From: Saccharothrix sp.
GTDB taxonomy: Bacteria > Actinomycetota > Actinomycetes > Mycobacteriales > Pseudonocardiaceae
NCBI RefSeq assembly: GCF_031180885.1
Contig: NZ_JAPSLK010000059.1
Coordinates: 1 to 53,301 of the forward strand
DNA length: 53,301 bases
Direction: 5' to 3'
Of this stretch, positions 22,543 to 29,615 are shown in pieces. The position numbers and the translations under genes are program-made. Every line of letters begins with the position of its first letter. Within the stretch, counting starts at the first letter, position 1. The notes below the pieces were generated by a model. That model saw only the letters and a list, made by a program, of their open reading frames with translations, was not told the DNA's origin and did not search any database.

Positions 22543-22786
22543 TTGTAGCCCTGATGGCGACGTGGTGCGGGGCTCATTCGCTCGTTGACGGCCCAACAGA
22601 TTCGCCTGGTCGAACGGGCCACTCACCCGAGACCTTGAGGGACAGAGCGGCACTCAGCGCCCGCTGAGTCGCCTGGAGAGGCACTGTCGCGCACGGGGTG
22701 GGGTGATGGGTAGGGCTGCCCAGCGCGGCCTAATTGAGCCCCCTGCTGTTACAGCCCTCTTGCCGCAGGTCACGGGGAGCGGGAAG

Positions 22787-22805
22787 GGTCTCACTTTGGG
22801 GCTCA
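22787..22805. other. Right arm-like site
   Basis: GGTCTCACTTTGGGGCTCA matches the site at 9647-9665 in 17 of 19 bases and in the same orientation, 96 bp inside the attR core. Confidence 0.55.
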
Positions 22806-22901
22806 GTCCCGGTTCGTTCCGTTGTGTTCGGGTAGCTACCTGAACCGGCCTGACCAGCGCGTTGAACGCTGCTGAACGGACCCGAACAGTGTGTCTTAGA
22901 A

Positions 22902-22945
22902 CTTGTAAGCGAAAGGTTAGGGGTTCAAGTCCCCTCACCGGCTCC
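22902..22945 (+). other. attR core (3' remnant of tRNA-Thr)
   Basis: This is the second copy of the 44-bp repeat. It corresponds to the original 3' part of the tRNA gene, lacks the 5' half and is followed by G where attL has the A of CCA. Confidence 0.97.
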
Positions 22946-22955
22946 GTGTTGGACG

Positions 22956-22975
22956 GCCGCGACGGGCGTCGCGGC
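22956..22975 (+). terminator. Displaced original terminator of tRNA-Thr
   Basis: A perfect 9-bp stem (22956-22964 with 22967-22975) with a 2-base gap lies 11 bp after attR, where the tRNA terminator would have been before insertion. Confidence 0.5.
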
Positions 22976-22993
22976 AGGCACGGCCGCCTGGAA

Positions 22994-23065
22994 GTCGGCT
23001 CGTCGCGCCGCGTTTCGCTCCGATCAAAAGCGTGATCGGAGCGAAAGGCGACGCGACAAGCCGAC
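22994..23065. terminator. Long hairpin (33-bp arms) between attR and the histidine kinase gene
   Basis: Arms 22994-23026 and 23033-23065 pair over 33 positions with three mismatches around a 6-nt loop; the inner 14 bp are perfect. It begins 19 bp beyond the kinase stop, so it probably ends that minus-strand operon, although it is longer than a usual terminator. Confidence 0.7.
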
Positions 23066-23084
23066 GCGGCCTCGCGGGTGGGGG

Positions 23085-24512
23085 TCACCAGCCCCGCCTC
23101 GGAATCCTGATCGTGAACGTCGTCGAGCCCGGGCGGCTGTCCACAGTGATCGTTCCTCCGTGCGCCGCGACCAGCGAATGCACCACCGCCAACCCCAGTC
23201 CGCTGCCGCCGCTGCCCCGTGTCCGAGAGTTGTCCACGCGGTAGAAGCGGTCGAAGATCCGGGGCTGGTCCTCCGCCGGGATACCCGGTCCCGTGTCGCT
23301 CACCCTGATCACCGCGAACTCGCCCTCCACACCCACCGACAGCGACACCGCCGTCCCCGCCGGCGTGTGAGTGGCCGCGTTGGTCAGCAGGTTGTCGATG
23401 ACCTGGCGCAGGCGCATCGGGTCGAAGCGCATGGGCAGCGACTCGGGAGCGGAGACCGTCAGCGGGTGGTTGGGGTGTGCGGCTTGGCAGGCGTCGGCGG
23501 AGGCTTGGGCCAACACAGCCAGGTCGTCGTCCTCCAGGCGGATCGGGGTTTCGGCCTCGGCCGAGTCGAGGCGGGCCAGGAGGAGCAGGTCGTCCAGGAG
23601 AACGCTCATGCGCGCCGCTTCCGAGCGCAGCTTCTCCAGGTGGGCCTCGCGTTCGGCAGGGGCGTTGGCGGCCGCGTAGCGGAACAGGTCCGCGTAGCCC
23701 CGGATCGACGTGAGAGGGGTGCGCAGCTCGTGGGACGCATCCGCCACGAAACGGCGTAGGCGCTGCTCGGCGGCGGTGCGGGCGGCGAGGGACGTGTCGA
23801 TGTGCTCCAGCATCCGGTTGAACGCCGTCCGCAGCTCCTCGACCTCGACGCCCCCGTTGCCGCCCTCCACCCGCACCGGCAGCCGGGCCGAGTCGGTCAG
23901 GTCGTGGGACGTGATGTCGCGCGCCGTCTTGGCCATGTCGCTGAGCGGTTGCAGGCCCCGGCGCAGCACGGCCCGGCCGGCCACCACCAGCGCGACCAGC
24001 GCCAGCAGGAACGTGGCCACCTCCACCAGCACCAGCTGCCGGACCGTGGTGGTGATGTCGTTCATCGGCGCGGCGCTGACCAGCACCTGGCCGTCGCCCA
24101 ACGGGCAGCCGCGCAGGCGGTACGTCCCGTAGCCCTTGAGGTATTCGGTGCGGAAGACCGGCTCGGAGCCCGTGGTCGCCGCCGCCACCTCCGCCAGCTT
24201 GCCCGGGTCCGCCGGCAGCTCGGGGTTCGGCTGCACGGACGGCGGTTCCAACGTGGCCGTGCCGTTCTCGACCCGGTACACCGCCGCGAACCAGCCGTAG
24301 ACGTTCTTGGTCAGCTTGCCCGTCCGGTGGATCTCCTTCTCCAGGTCCTGCTGCGACCGCCCCACCTGCTCGTCGAGCTTCTGCGCCAGGTAGTTCTCCA
24401 TGCGCCCCGCCATCACCGTGCCGACCACGGCGAACACGACCAGCGCCAACGCGCCCAGCCCGAGCGCGAGCCGGGTGCCCAGCGCCAACCTGCGGTAACC
24501 GGTGAAGCGCAT
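23085..24512 (-). CDS. Sensor histidine kinase
   Basis: A 475-aa membrane histidine kinase. Two transmembrane helices (about 14-35 and 160-180) enclose an extracytoplasmic sensor of about 120 residues. A HAMP linker follows (about 181-240), then the dimerisation domain with ASHELRTPLTS and phospho-acceptor H261. The ATP-binding domain shows the N box VIDNLLTNAATHT, G1 DTGPGIP and G2 GSGLGLAV near the C-terminus. The ATG at 24512 shares one base with the response-regulator stop (TGATG), so the pair is co-translated. The divergent operon encodes a ferric-reductase-like and flavinylation system, so the signal may be redox state, iron or envelope stress. This is inferred from position. Confidence 0.92.
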   Translation of the reverse strand: MRFTGYRRLALGTRLALGLGALALVVFAVVGTVMAGRMENYLAQKLDEQVGRSQQDLEKEIHRTGKLTKNVYGWFAAVYRVENGTATLEPPSVQPNPELPADPGKLAEVAAATTGSEPVFRTEYLKGYGTYRLRGCPLGDGQVLVSAAPMNDITTTVRQLVLVEVATFLLALVALVVAGRAVLRRGLQPLSDMAKTARDITSHDLTDSARLPVRVEGGNGGVEVEELRTAFNRMLEHIDTSLAARTAAEQRLRRFVADASHELRTPLTSIRGYADLFRYAAANAPAEREAHLEKLRSEAARMSVLLDDLLLLARLDSAEAETPIRLEDDDLAVLAQASADACQAAHPNHPLTVSAPESLPMRFDPMRLRQVIDNLLTNAATHTPAGTAVSLSVGVEGEFAVIRVSDTGPGIPAEDQPRIFDRFYRVDNSRTRGSGGSGLGLAVVHSLVAAHGGTITVDSRPGSTTFTIRIPRRGW

Positions 24513-25210
24513 CAGTCGGGCGCCTTGCGCAGCACGTACCCGACGCCGCGCACGGTGTGGATCAGCGGCTCCCGTCCCACGTCCAGCTTGCGCCGCAGGT
24601 GCGAGATGACCAGCTCGACCACGTTCGACCGGCCGCCGAAGTCGTACTCCCACACGTGGTCGAGGATCTGGGCCTTGGTCAGCACGGCCGGCGACCGGCG
24701 CATCAGGTACCGCAGCAGCTCGTACTCGGTGGGCGTGAGCGTCACCAGCTTCCCGTCCCGCCGCACCTCGCGGGTGTCCTCGTCCATCGCCAGGTCCGCC
24801 ACCTTCAGCACCGAACGCTTCCACTGCGGCCCGGTGCTGCGCCGCAGCACGGCCCGCAGCCGCGCCATCAGCTCCTCCACCGAGAACGGCTTCACCAGGT
24901 AGTCGTCGCCGCCCCGGGTCAGGCCCGCGACGCGGTCCGCCGTCCCGTCGCGCGCGGTGAGGAACACGACCGGGACCATCGCGCCGGACGCCCGCAGCCG
25001 GTCCAGCACGGTGAACCCGTCCAGGTCGGGCAGCATCAGGTCGAGCACCACGATGTCCGGGTGGAACTCGGCGGCCGTCGACAGCGCGGCCTCGCCGCTG
25101 CCCGCCGTCCGCGCCTGCCACCCCTCGTACCGGGCGACGGTCGCGACCAGGTCGGCGATGTGCGGCTCGTCGTCCACGACGAGCAGTCGAACCGCGTTGC
25201 CCTTGTCCAC
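24512..25210 (-). CDS. OmpR/PhoB-type response regulator
   Basis: A 232-aa regulator from the GTG at 25210. The receiver domain starts VRLLVVDDEPH with the acidic pair; the phospho-acceptor is D57 (VVLDLMLPD) and the conserved Lys lies in LVKPF. The C-terminal OmpR winged helix contains LTPTEYELLRYLMRR and VVELVISHLRRKLD. The start is uncertain: the frame is open further upstream, with another GTG at 25228, and no strong ribosome-binding site supports either. It is co-translated with the kinase. Three direct repeats with 11-bp period lie at 25261-25288 between it and the divergent reductase gene, as expected for OmpR-type target sites. Confidence 0.92.
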   Translation of the reverse strand: MDKGNAVRLLVVDDEPHIADLVATVARYEGWQARTAGSGEAALSTAAEFHPDIVVLDLMLPDLDGFTVLDRLRASGAMVPVVFLTARDGTADRVAGLTRGGDDYLVKPFSVEELMARLRAVLRRSTGPQWKRSVLKVADLAMDEDTREVRRDGKLVTLTPTEYELLRYLMRRSPAVLTKAQILDHVWEYDFGGRSNVVELVISHLRRKLDVGREPLIHTVRGVGYVLRKAPD

Positions 25211-25260
25211 GTGCTCATGGTGCGTCACCGCCGCGCGCCGGGCGAACCACCGCGCGGATC

Positions 25261-25299
25261 GACAGGAAGCCGACAGGTCGGCGACAGGACCGGCACAGC
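25261..25299 (+). promoter_or_regulatory. Tandem GACAGG repeats, candidate response-regulator sites
   Basis: GACAGG occurs at 25261, 25272 and 25283, exactly 11 bp apart, with a degenerate CACAGC at 25294. One-turn spacing of direct repeats is typical of OmpR/PhoB binding. The array lies 52 bp upstream of the reductase start codon and 50 bp upstream of the regulator gene. Confidence 0.65.
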
Positions 25300-25350
25300 T
25301 TCCACCAGCAGGCTCGATGAGGTCGTCCACGCCGAACAGGAGAGCCGCCC

Positions 25351-26679
25351 GTGACAACCGTCCAGCTCCAGGCGCCGGCCGTGCGCCCGAAGGTGGTGGC
25401 CCGCACCGGCCTGCACGCCGTGCTGGCCGCGAACGTGGTCGTGGTCGCCGCGCTGTTCGCCGAGTCGGGCGCGTCGGCCAACGCCCTGGTCCTCCTCGGC
25501 CGCCTGACCGGCCTGTACGGGGCGCTGCTGATGGCGTTCCAACTGCTGCTGGTGGCCCGCCTGCCGTGGCTGGACCGCCGGCTGGGCATGGACCGGCTCA
25601 CGTCGTGGCACCGCTGGGTCGGGTTCTCGCTGCTGTGGCTGCTGGTGGCGCACGCCGTGTTCATCACCCTCGGGTACGCGCAGCCGGCGTCCCTGCCGCC
25701 GGTGGACGAGTTCGTGTCGCTGGCGACCACTGTGGACGGTGTGCTGCGGGCGATCGTGGCGCTGCTGGTGATCATGGTGGTGGGCGGGGTGTCGGCGCGG
25801 TGGGCGCGGCGGCGGATGGCGTACGAGACCTGGCACTTCATCCACCTGTACACCTACATCGCGGTGGTCCTGGCGTTCTCGCACCAGATCGGCACCGGCA
25901 CGACGTTCACCGCGTCGCCCGCCGCCACCGCCTACTGGTGGGGCCTGTGGGGCTTCGCGCTGGGCTCGGTCGTCGTCGGACGGCTCGTGCTGCCGCTGTG
26001 GCGCAACCTCCGGCACCGGCTGCGCGTCGCGGCCGTCGTGCCCGAGTCGCCGGACGTGGTGTCGATCTACATCACCGGCCGCCACCTGGACCGGCTGCCC
26101 GCGCGGGCCGGCCAGTTCTTCCTGTGGCGCTTCCTCACCCGCGACCGCTGGTGGCAGGCCAACCCGTTCTCGCTGTCCGCCGCGCCGGACGGCAGGCACC
26201 TGCGGCTGACCGCGAAGGCGCTGGGGCCGGGCAGCGCTTCGCTGCGGGCGCTGAAGCCGGGGACGCGGGTGTTCGCCGAGGGTCCCTACGGGGCGTTCAC
26301 CACGATGCACCGGACGCGGCCGAACACGTTGCTGATCGCGGGCGGGGTCGGGATCACGCCGATCCGGGCGCTGCTGGAGGAGTTGCGCGGGCACGTCGTG
26401 GTGCTCTACCGGGTCAGCCGGCCGCGGGACGCCGTGCTGCTGCACGAGATGCGCGGCTTGGCGCAGGCGCGGGGAGCGGTGCTGCACGTGGTGACCGGGC
26501 CGTCCGACGGTGCGCCGTTGGGTCCGCAGGCCTTGGCGCACGCCGTGCCGGACATCCGCGACCGGGACGTGTTCGTGTGCGGTCCGCCGGGGATGACCGG
26601 GGCCGTGCTCCAGAGCTTGCGGGACTTGGGCGTGCCGAAGCGGCAGGTCCACGCCGAGCGCTTCAGCCTGGCGAGTTGA
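25351..26679 (+). CDS. Ferric-reductase-like transmembrane flavocytochrome (FAD/NAD(P)H domain)
   Basis: A 442-aa membrane oxidoreductase. Residues 1-230 hold about six membrane helices of the ferric-reductase-like domain, with candidate haem His residues in LTSWHRWVGFSLLW, VAHAVF, YETWHFIHLYTY and AFSHQ. From about 225 there is a ferredoxin-NADP reductase-like module: the FAD site QANPFSLSA, the phosphate loop IAGGVGITPIRALL and VFVCGPPGM near the end. It would move electrons from cytosolic NAD(P)H across the membrane. The GTG at 25351 has AGGAGA upstream. The following FMN-binding protein and ApbE suggest that the acceptor is a covalently flavinylated protein outside the membrane, as in known extracytosolic flavin systems. 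Confidence 0.9.
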   Translation: MTTVQLQAPAVRPKVVARTGLHAVLAANVVVVAALFAESGASANALVLLGRLTGLYGALLMAFQLLLVARLPWLDRRLGMDRLTSWHRWVGFSLLWLLVAHAVFITLGYAQPASLPPVDEFVSLATTVDGVLRAIVALLVIMVVGGVSARWARRRMAYETWHFIHLYTYIAVVLAFSHQIGTGTTFTASPAATAYWWGLWGFALGSVVVGRLVLPLWRNLRHRLRVAAVVPESPDVVSIYITGRHLDRLPARAGQFFLWRFLTRDRWWQANPFSLSAAPDGRHLRLTAKALGPGSASLRALKPGTRVFAEGPYGAFTTMHRTRPNTLLIAGGVGITPIRALLEELRGHVVVLYRVSRPRDAVLLHEMRGLAQARGAVLHVVTGPSDGAPLGPQALAHAVPDIRDRDVFVCGPPGMTGAVLQSLRDLGVPKRQVHAERFSLAS

Positions 26680-26688
26680 GGGGGAGTA

Positions 26689-27072
26689 GTGAAGAGAGCT
26701 GTTCCTGTTCTGCTGCTGACCGTCGCCGGCCTGGTCCCGTTGTGGCGCTTCGAGGCCACTCCGGAGACCGTGGCGGTCGATGTGCCTTCGCCTTCGGGGA
26801 CGCCTTCGGGCTCTGCGGAGACCGTGTCCGGGTCGCTGGTGCGCACCAGCCACGGTGACGTGCAGGTGCAGGTGACCTTCGAGGGCGACCGCATCACCGC
26901 CGTGACGATGCTCAAGCAGCCGGGCAGCGCGCCCACCCGGCGGGCCGTGCCCTTGCTGATCGAGGGGACGTTGACCGCGCAGAGCGCCGACGTCGACACG
27001 GTCTCGGGCGCGACGACGACGAGCGAGGCCTACGTGACCTCGCTCCAGGCCGCGATCGATGCGAAGGACTGA
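26689..27072 (+). CDS. FMN-binding domain protein, covalently flavinylated electron carrier
   Basis: A 127-aa protein with an N-terminal signal or anchor (MKRAVPVLLLTVAGLVPLWR), a short Ser/Pro/Gly linker and one FMN_bind domain (about 45-127). The flavinylation motif DTVSGAT is at 103-109, so T109 is the expected FMN-phosphothreonine. The GTG start at 26689 has GGGGGAG upstream and lies 9 bp after the reductase stop. ApbE follows 5 bp downstream and would attach the FMN. The protein probably accepts electrons from the membrane reductase on the outer face. The signal has no twin-arginine motif or lipobox. Confidence 0.88.
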   Translation: MKRAVPVLLLTVAGLVPLWRFEATPETVAVDVPSPSGTPSGSAETVSGSLVRTSHGDVQVQVTFEGDRITAVTMLKQPGSAPTRRAVPLLIEGTLTAQSADVDTVSGATTTSEAYVTSLQAAIDAKD

Positions 27073-27077
27073 GGCAG

Positions 27078-27794
27078 GTGCGACGCGTCGAGCACGTCAT
27101 GGGCCTGCCGGTGTCCGTGCGGGTGGAGGGTTTGGCGGACGAGGATGCCGTCGACAGGGCGTTCGCGTGGTTGCGCGAGGTGGACGAGCGGTTCAGCCCG
27201 TTCAAGCCCGACAGCGAGGTGTCCCGGCTGGGCTCGGGTGAACTCGACCCGACCGGGGTCAGCCCGGATCTGGCGCACGTGCTGGAGCTGTGCGAGCACT
27301 ACCGGCTGGCGACCGGGGGCGCGTTCGACGTGCGGCTGCCCGGTCGCGGGCTGGACCCGTGCGCGGTGGTCAAGGGGTGGGCCGTGCAGCGGGCGGCGGA
27401 CCTGCTGGTGGCCGGGGGTGCGACCCGGTTCGTGGTGAACGCGGGCGGGGACGTGGTCGTCGGCGGGACTTGGCGGGTGGGGGTGCGGCACCCGCTGGCG
27501 GCCGACCGGCTGTGCGCGGTGCTGGAGGTGACGTCCGGCGCGGTCGCGACCTCGGGCAGGTACGAGCGCGGCGACCACATCCTCGACGGCCGCACGGGTG
27601 AGCCGGTGACGGACCTGCTGAGCCTGACGGTGTTCGCCCCGACCTTGACGGTGGCCGACGCGACCGCGACCGCCGCGTTCGCCCTGGGTTTGGACGGCAT
27701 CCCGTGGGCCGCCGCGCAGGAGGGGTGCGAGGTCTACGCCGTGGACGCTTCTTCGCGGGTGTACCGGACTCCGGGGATGCCCGTGGCCGCCTGA
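27078..27794 (+). CDS. apbE: FAD:protein FMN transferase (ApbE)
   Basis: A 238-aa ApbE enzyme that transfers FMN from FAD to a Thr in target proteins. Family landmarks are FSPFKPDSEVSRLG near 40-53, the GGAFDVRLPG region near 78-87, VVKGWAVQRAADLL, VNAGGDVVVGG near 118-128, ATSGRYERGDHILDGRTG near 157-174 and the metal-binding VADATATAAFALG near the end. It has no signal peptide and is shorter than exported ApbE proteins of about 300-350 aa, so it is predicted to work in the cytosol. The GTG at 27078 is the longest start; an ATG at 27099 is also possible. Its 3' end overlaps the convergent TPR gene by 61 bp. The FMN-binding protein just upstream is the obvious substrate. Confidence 0.9.
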   Translation: MRRVEHVMGLPVSVRVEGLADEDAVDRAFAWLREVDERFSPFKPDSEVSRLGSGELDPTGVSPDLAHVLELCEHYRLATGGAFDVRLPGRGLDPCAVVKGWAVQRAADLLVAGGATRFVVNAGGDVVVGGTWRVGVRHPLAADRLCAVLEVTSGAVATSGRYERGDHILDGRTGEPVTDLLSLTVFAPTLTVADATATAAFALGLDGIPWAAAQEGCEVYAVDASSRVYRTPGMPVAA

Positions 27795-28459
27795 CGCGCT
27801 CGCGGACTCGCGAAGACCGGCTCCGGCCCGTGCCACTCACCCAACGCCCGAAGCGTCCGGAACCGCATGGCCCGCAACACTTCCCTGAACCGCAGGCCGT
27901 CGTCCGGCGGGAAGGCGAGTGCGGCCTCCTCCAGCCGCCCGAGGTTCGCCAACACCGCCGCCCGGTGCCCGTCGAGTTCGGCCTGGTCGATCCACCAAGC
28001 CCAGTGCGGTGCTCTCGGGTCGTCCTCAAGCACGTCCCGCGCCCGATCCAACGCCCCCAACGCCGCACGTTCCAGCCCCATCCGCGAGTACACCCGCGCC
28101 TCCCGCAACGCAAACATCGCTCGCACTTTCGTGGATGTGGTTCGCTCCACCCCTCGCGCCGCAAGCGCAAGCGCCTCTCGGAGCTTGTTCACCCGCGTCC
28201 GCTGAAAAGTACTGTTCAGCAAAGTAAGTATTTCAACGTCGTGAAAATTCGACTGCCGCGAAAGGTGCAGGGCGAGGAGGTTGTGGGCGTGTGCCTCGGC
28301 TTGGCGTTCTTCCTCGAAGAGGATCCAGCCGGTGACTTCGGCTAGTTCGGCCAGGGCGGCCAGGTCGTCGCGGGGGGCTTGGCGGACGGCTTGGACGGCC
28401 AGGTCGCCGAGGTTGGTGGTGTCGGCACGGCCGTCGAGGTCGATCAACAGCGCGGTCAT
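27734..28459 (-). CDS. TPR-repeat protein resembling the C-terminal part of an XRE-type regulator
   Basis: A 241-aa helical protein of TPR-like units (LAALAELAEVTGWILFEEER, LREALALAARGVERTTS, RVYSRMGLERAALGALD, RAAVLANLGRLEEAALAF). Such sequence is typical of the C-terminal sensor half of actinobacterial XRE/SARP-like regulators of about 400 aa. The usual N-terminal helix-turn-helix is absent. Upstream of the ATG at 28459 the frame stays open through a 15-bp tandem repeat but offers no start codon beyond 28480. It could therefore be a decayed regulator or a free-standing TPR protein. It overlaps the convergent apbE 3' end by 61 bp. The function is unknown. Confidence 0.6.
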   Translation of the reverse strand: MTALLIDLDGRADTTNLGDLAVQAVRQAPRDDLAALAELAEVTGWILFEEERQAEAHAHNLLALHLSRQSNFHDVEILTLLNSTFQRTRVNKLREALALAARGVERTTSTKVRAMFALREARVYSRMGLERAALGALDRARDVLEDDPRAPHWAWWIDQAELDGHRAAVLANLGRLEEAALAFPPDDGLRFREVLRAMRFRTLRALGEWHGPEPVFASPRARQAATGIPGVRYTREEASTA

Positions 28460-28520
28460 CGCGCGCACGCCCACCGGCACGGCTACCTGCCCAACCGGGA
28501 CGGCCGAATCCCGGCTCGCC

Positions 28521-28655
28521 GGACCGTGGCCGGTCGGATCACGGCCGGCTGGACCACGGCCGGCCGGACTATGGCCGGCCGGACTATGGCTGGCTGGTGC
28601 TGGGCGGGCTGGTGCCCGGTTGGGCGGCGCCGGACTGGCTGGTGCCGGGCCGGCT
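28521..28655 (-). repeat. 15-bp tandem repeat, about nine units
   Basis: Consecutive 15-bp units from 28521 each begin with GG; the middle ones read GGACTATGGCCGGCC with 1-5 substitutions. The gap between the TPR gene and the tetR-like gene (28460-28796, about 340 bp) consists largely of this array and has no other recognisable feature. Confidence 0.85.
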
Positions 28656-28796
28656 GACGTGCGGTTGGGTGGTGCGCGGCGGGGCGGTGGTCCCTGGGGC
28701 GGAGGCTGGCCGACTCGGGTGGGTGCAGCAGCAGCCGTGGGCGTGGGCGTCGGGCGAGGTGTGCCTGGGCCGTCTTGGTCTCGTCCGCGGGCACGG

Positions 28797-29417
28797 TCAG
28801 CTGCCGAACCTGGAAAGCCGGAGCCCGGACAGCAGCAACCGCAGGCCGTGTTCGAAGCGTTCGTCCGCGTCCTTGGTCAACTCCACCCAAGCGTGCGCGG
28901 CAAGGGGAAACCGCGCGGCATCCGGCTCCCCAGGCCCTGTGGACTGCTCCTCCACCGTGAAGCCCTGCACGTACGAGTAGACGGCGGCGATCCCCCGCCC
29001 CGCGTCCCGGACCGAGAACCCCGCGTCGCACAGCGTCCGCATGGCCAACTCCAACGGCCGGCCCGACGCATGGGACAGGCACGTGCCGGAGAGGACGTGG
29101 GCGCCGTCGCGGTAGGTCAGCATCGCGGTGCGGAGGCGGTGGGCGCAGTCGGCGGTCCAGTCCACCCACGACTCGCCCCGGCGCGGGGCCTCCACGTCGT
29201 CCAGGGCGTCGTGGAAGATCGCGGCGGCCATTCCGTCCAACAGCTCAGCCTTGTTCTTCACGTGCCAGTAGAGCGCGGGGGCCTGGACGTCCAGTTCGTC
29301 GGCCAGGCGGCGCAGGGTCAGGCCCTCCAAGCCGACGTCGTTGAGCAACGCCAGTGCCGCGCGCACGATCGCGTCCCGTCCCAGACCCACGGGAACGATG
29401 TTGCCCTGCTCCTTCAC
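28797..29417 (-). CDS. TetR/AcrR family regulator with TetR_C domain
   Basis: A 206-aa regulator. The N-terminal DNA-binding domain reads IVRAALALLNDVGLEGLTLR, then RLADELDVQAPALYWHVKN, a clear TetR helix-turn-helix (about 14-60). The C-terminal domain (about 75-200) resembles TetR_C, as in tetracycline-type repressors. The GTG at 29417 is the longest start but lacks a clear ribosome-binding site; an in-frame GTG at about residue 10 is an alternative. No divergent transporter or enzyme gene, the usual TetR target, is present: the 198 bp before the next gene hold nothing recognisable. Ligand and targets are unknown. Confidence 0.85.
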   Translation of the reverse strand: MKEQGNIVPVGLGRDAIVRAALALLNDVGLEGLTLRRLADELDVQAPALYWHVKNKAELLDGMAAAIFHDALDDVEAPRRGESWVDWTADCAHRLRTAMLTYRDGAHVLSGTCLSHASGRPLELAMRTLCDAGFSVRDAGRGIAAVYSYVQGFTVEEQSTGPGEPDAARFPLAAHAWVELTKDADERFEHGLRLLLSGLRLSRFGS

Positions 29418-29615
29418 GTCGTTAAGGAGGTGGGCCGGGTGTGATTGCGCGCACGCGCTCTGCTACCGTCTCCGGCACGGGTTTTCCCTTCTCCGTGCAG
29501 GTCAGCCGGGTTTCGCGCTCGGGGCGTGCCCCGGCGTTCGATCACGCGGAGGGCCGGTCTCGGTCGCGCGCATTCGGGAGCACGCGGCCGAGATCGGTGG
29601 AACGTGGACCCGGTC

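Larger units (their letters stand above)
22265..22901. other. Gene-free right end of the element
   Basis: This stretch of about 640 bp has no credible gene. It contains the right 83-bp array, the inverted dispersed repeat, the right arm-like site, and a cluster of GAAC/GTTC motifs between about 22812 and 22888, including the palindrome GGTAGCTACC (22831-22840). It probably contains the attP right arm and possibly the replication origin. Confidence 0.6.
9540..22945. mobile_element. AICE-type integrative and conjugative element integrated in tRNA-Thr
   Basis: The element is bounded by a perfect 44-bp direct repeat (9540-9583 and 22902-22945) that equals the 3' part of the tRNA-Thr gene. It encodes a tyrosine integrase and excisionase next to attL, replication functions (primase-polymerase, RepA-type ATPase), a single FtsK/TraB-type DNA translocase with no relaxase or type IV secretion genes, Spd-like small membrane proteins, a GntR repressor and cargo. 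This combination defines actinomycete integrative and conjugative elements such as pSAM2, which transfer double-stranded DNA. The excised circle would be about 13,362 bp. All core functions look intact. Confidence 0.95.

Noticed and set aside
22654..23088. Minus-strand open frame of 144 aa over attR
   Set aside because: It contains RGLEPLTFRLQ, the well-known spurious peptide from antisense translation of a tRNA 3' half. It is not a protein gene.
28281..29444. Plus-strand open frame (387 aa) with pentapeptide-like repeats
   Set aside because: The repeats come from the 15-bp tandem array, and the rest is antisense to the tetR-like and TPR genes. There is no start signal.
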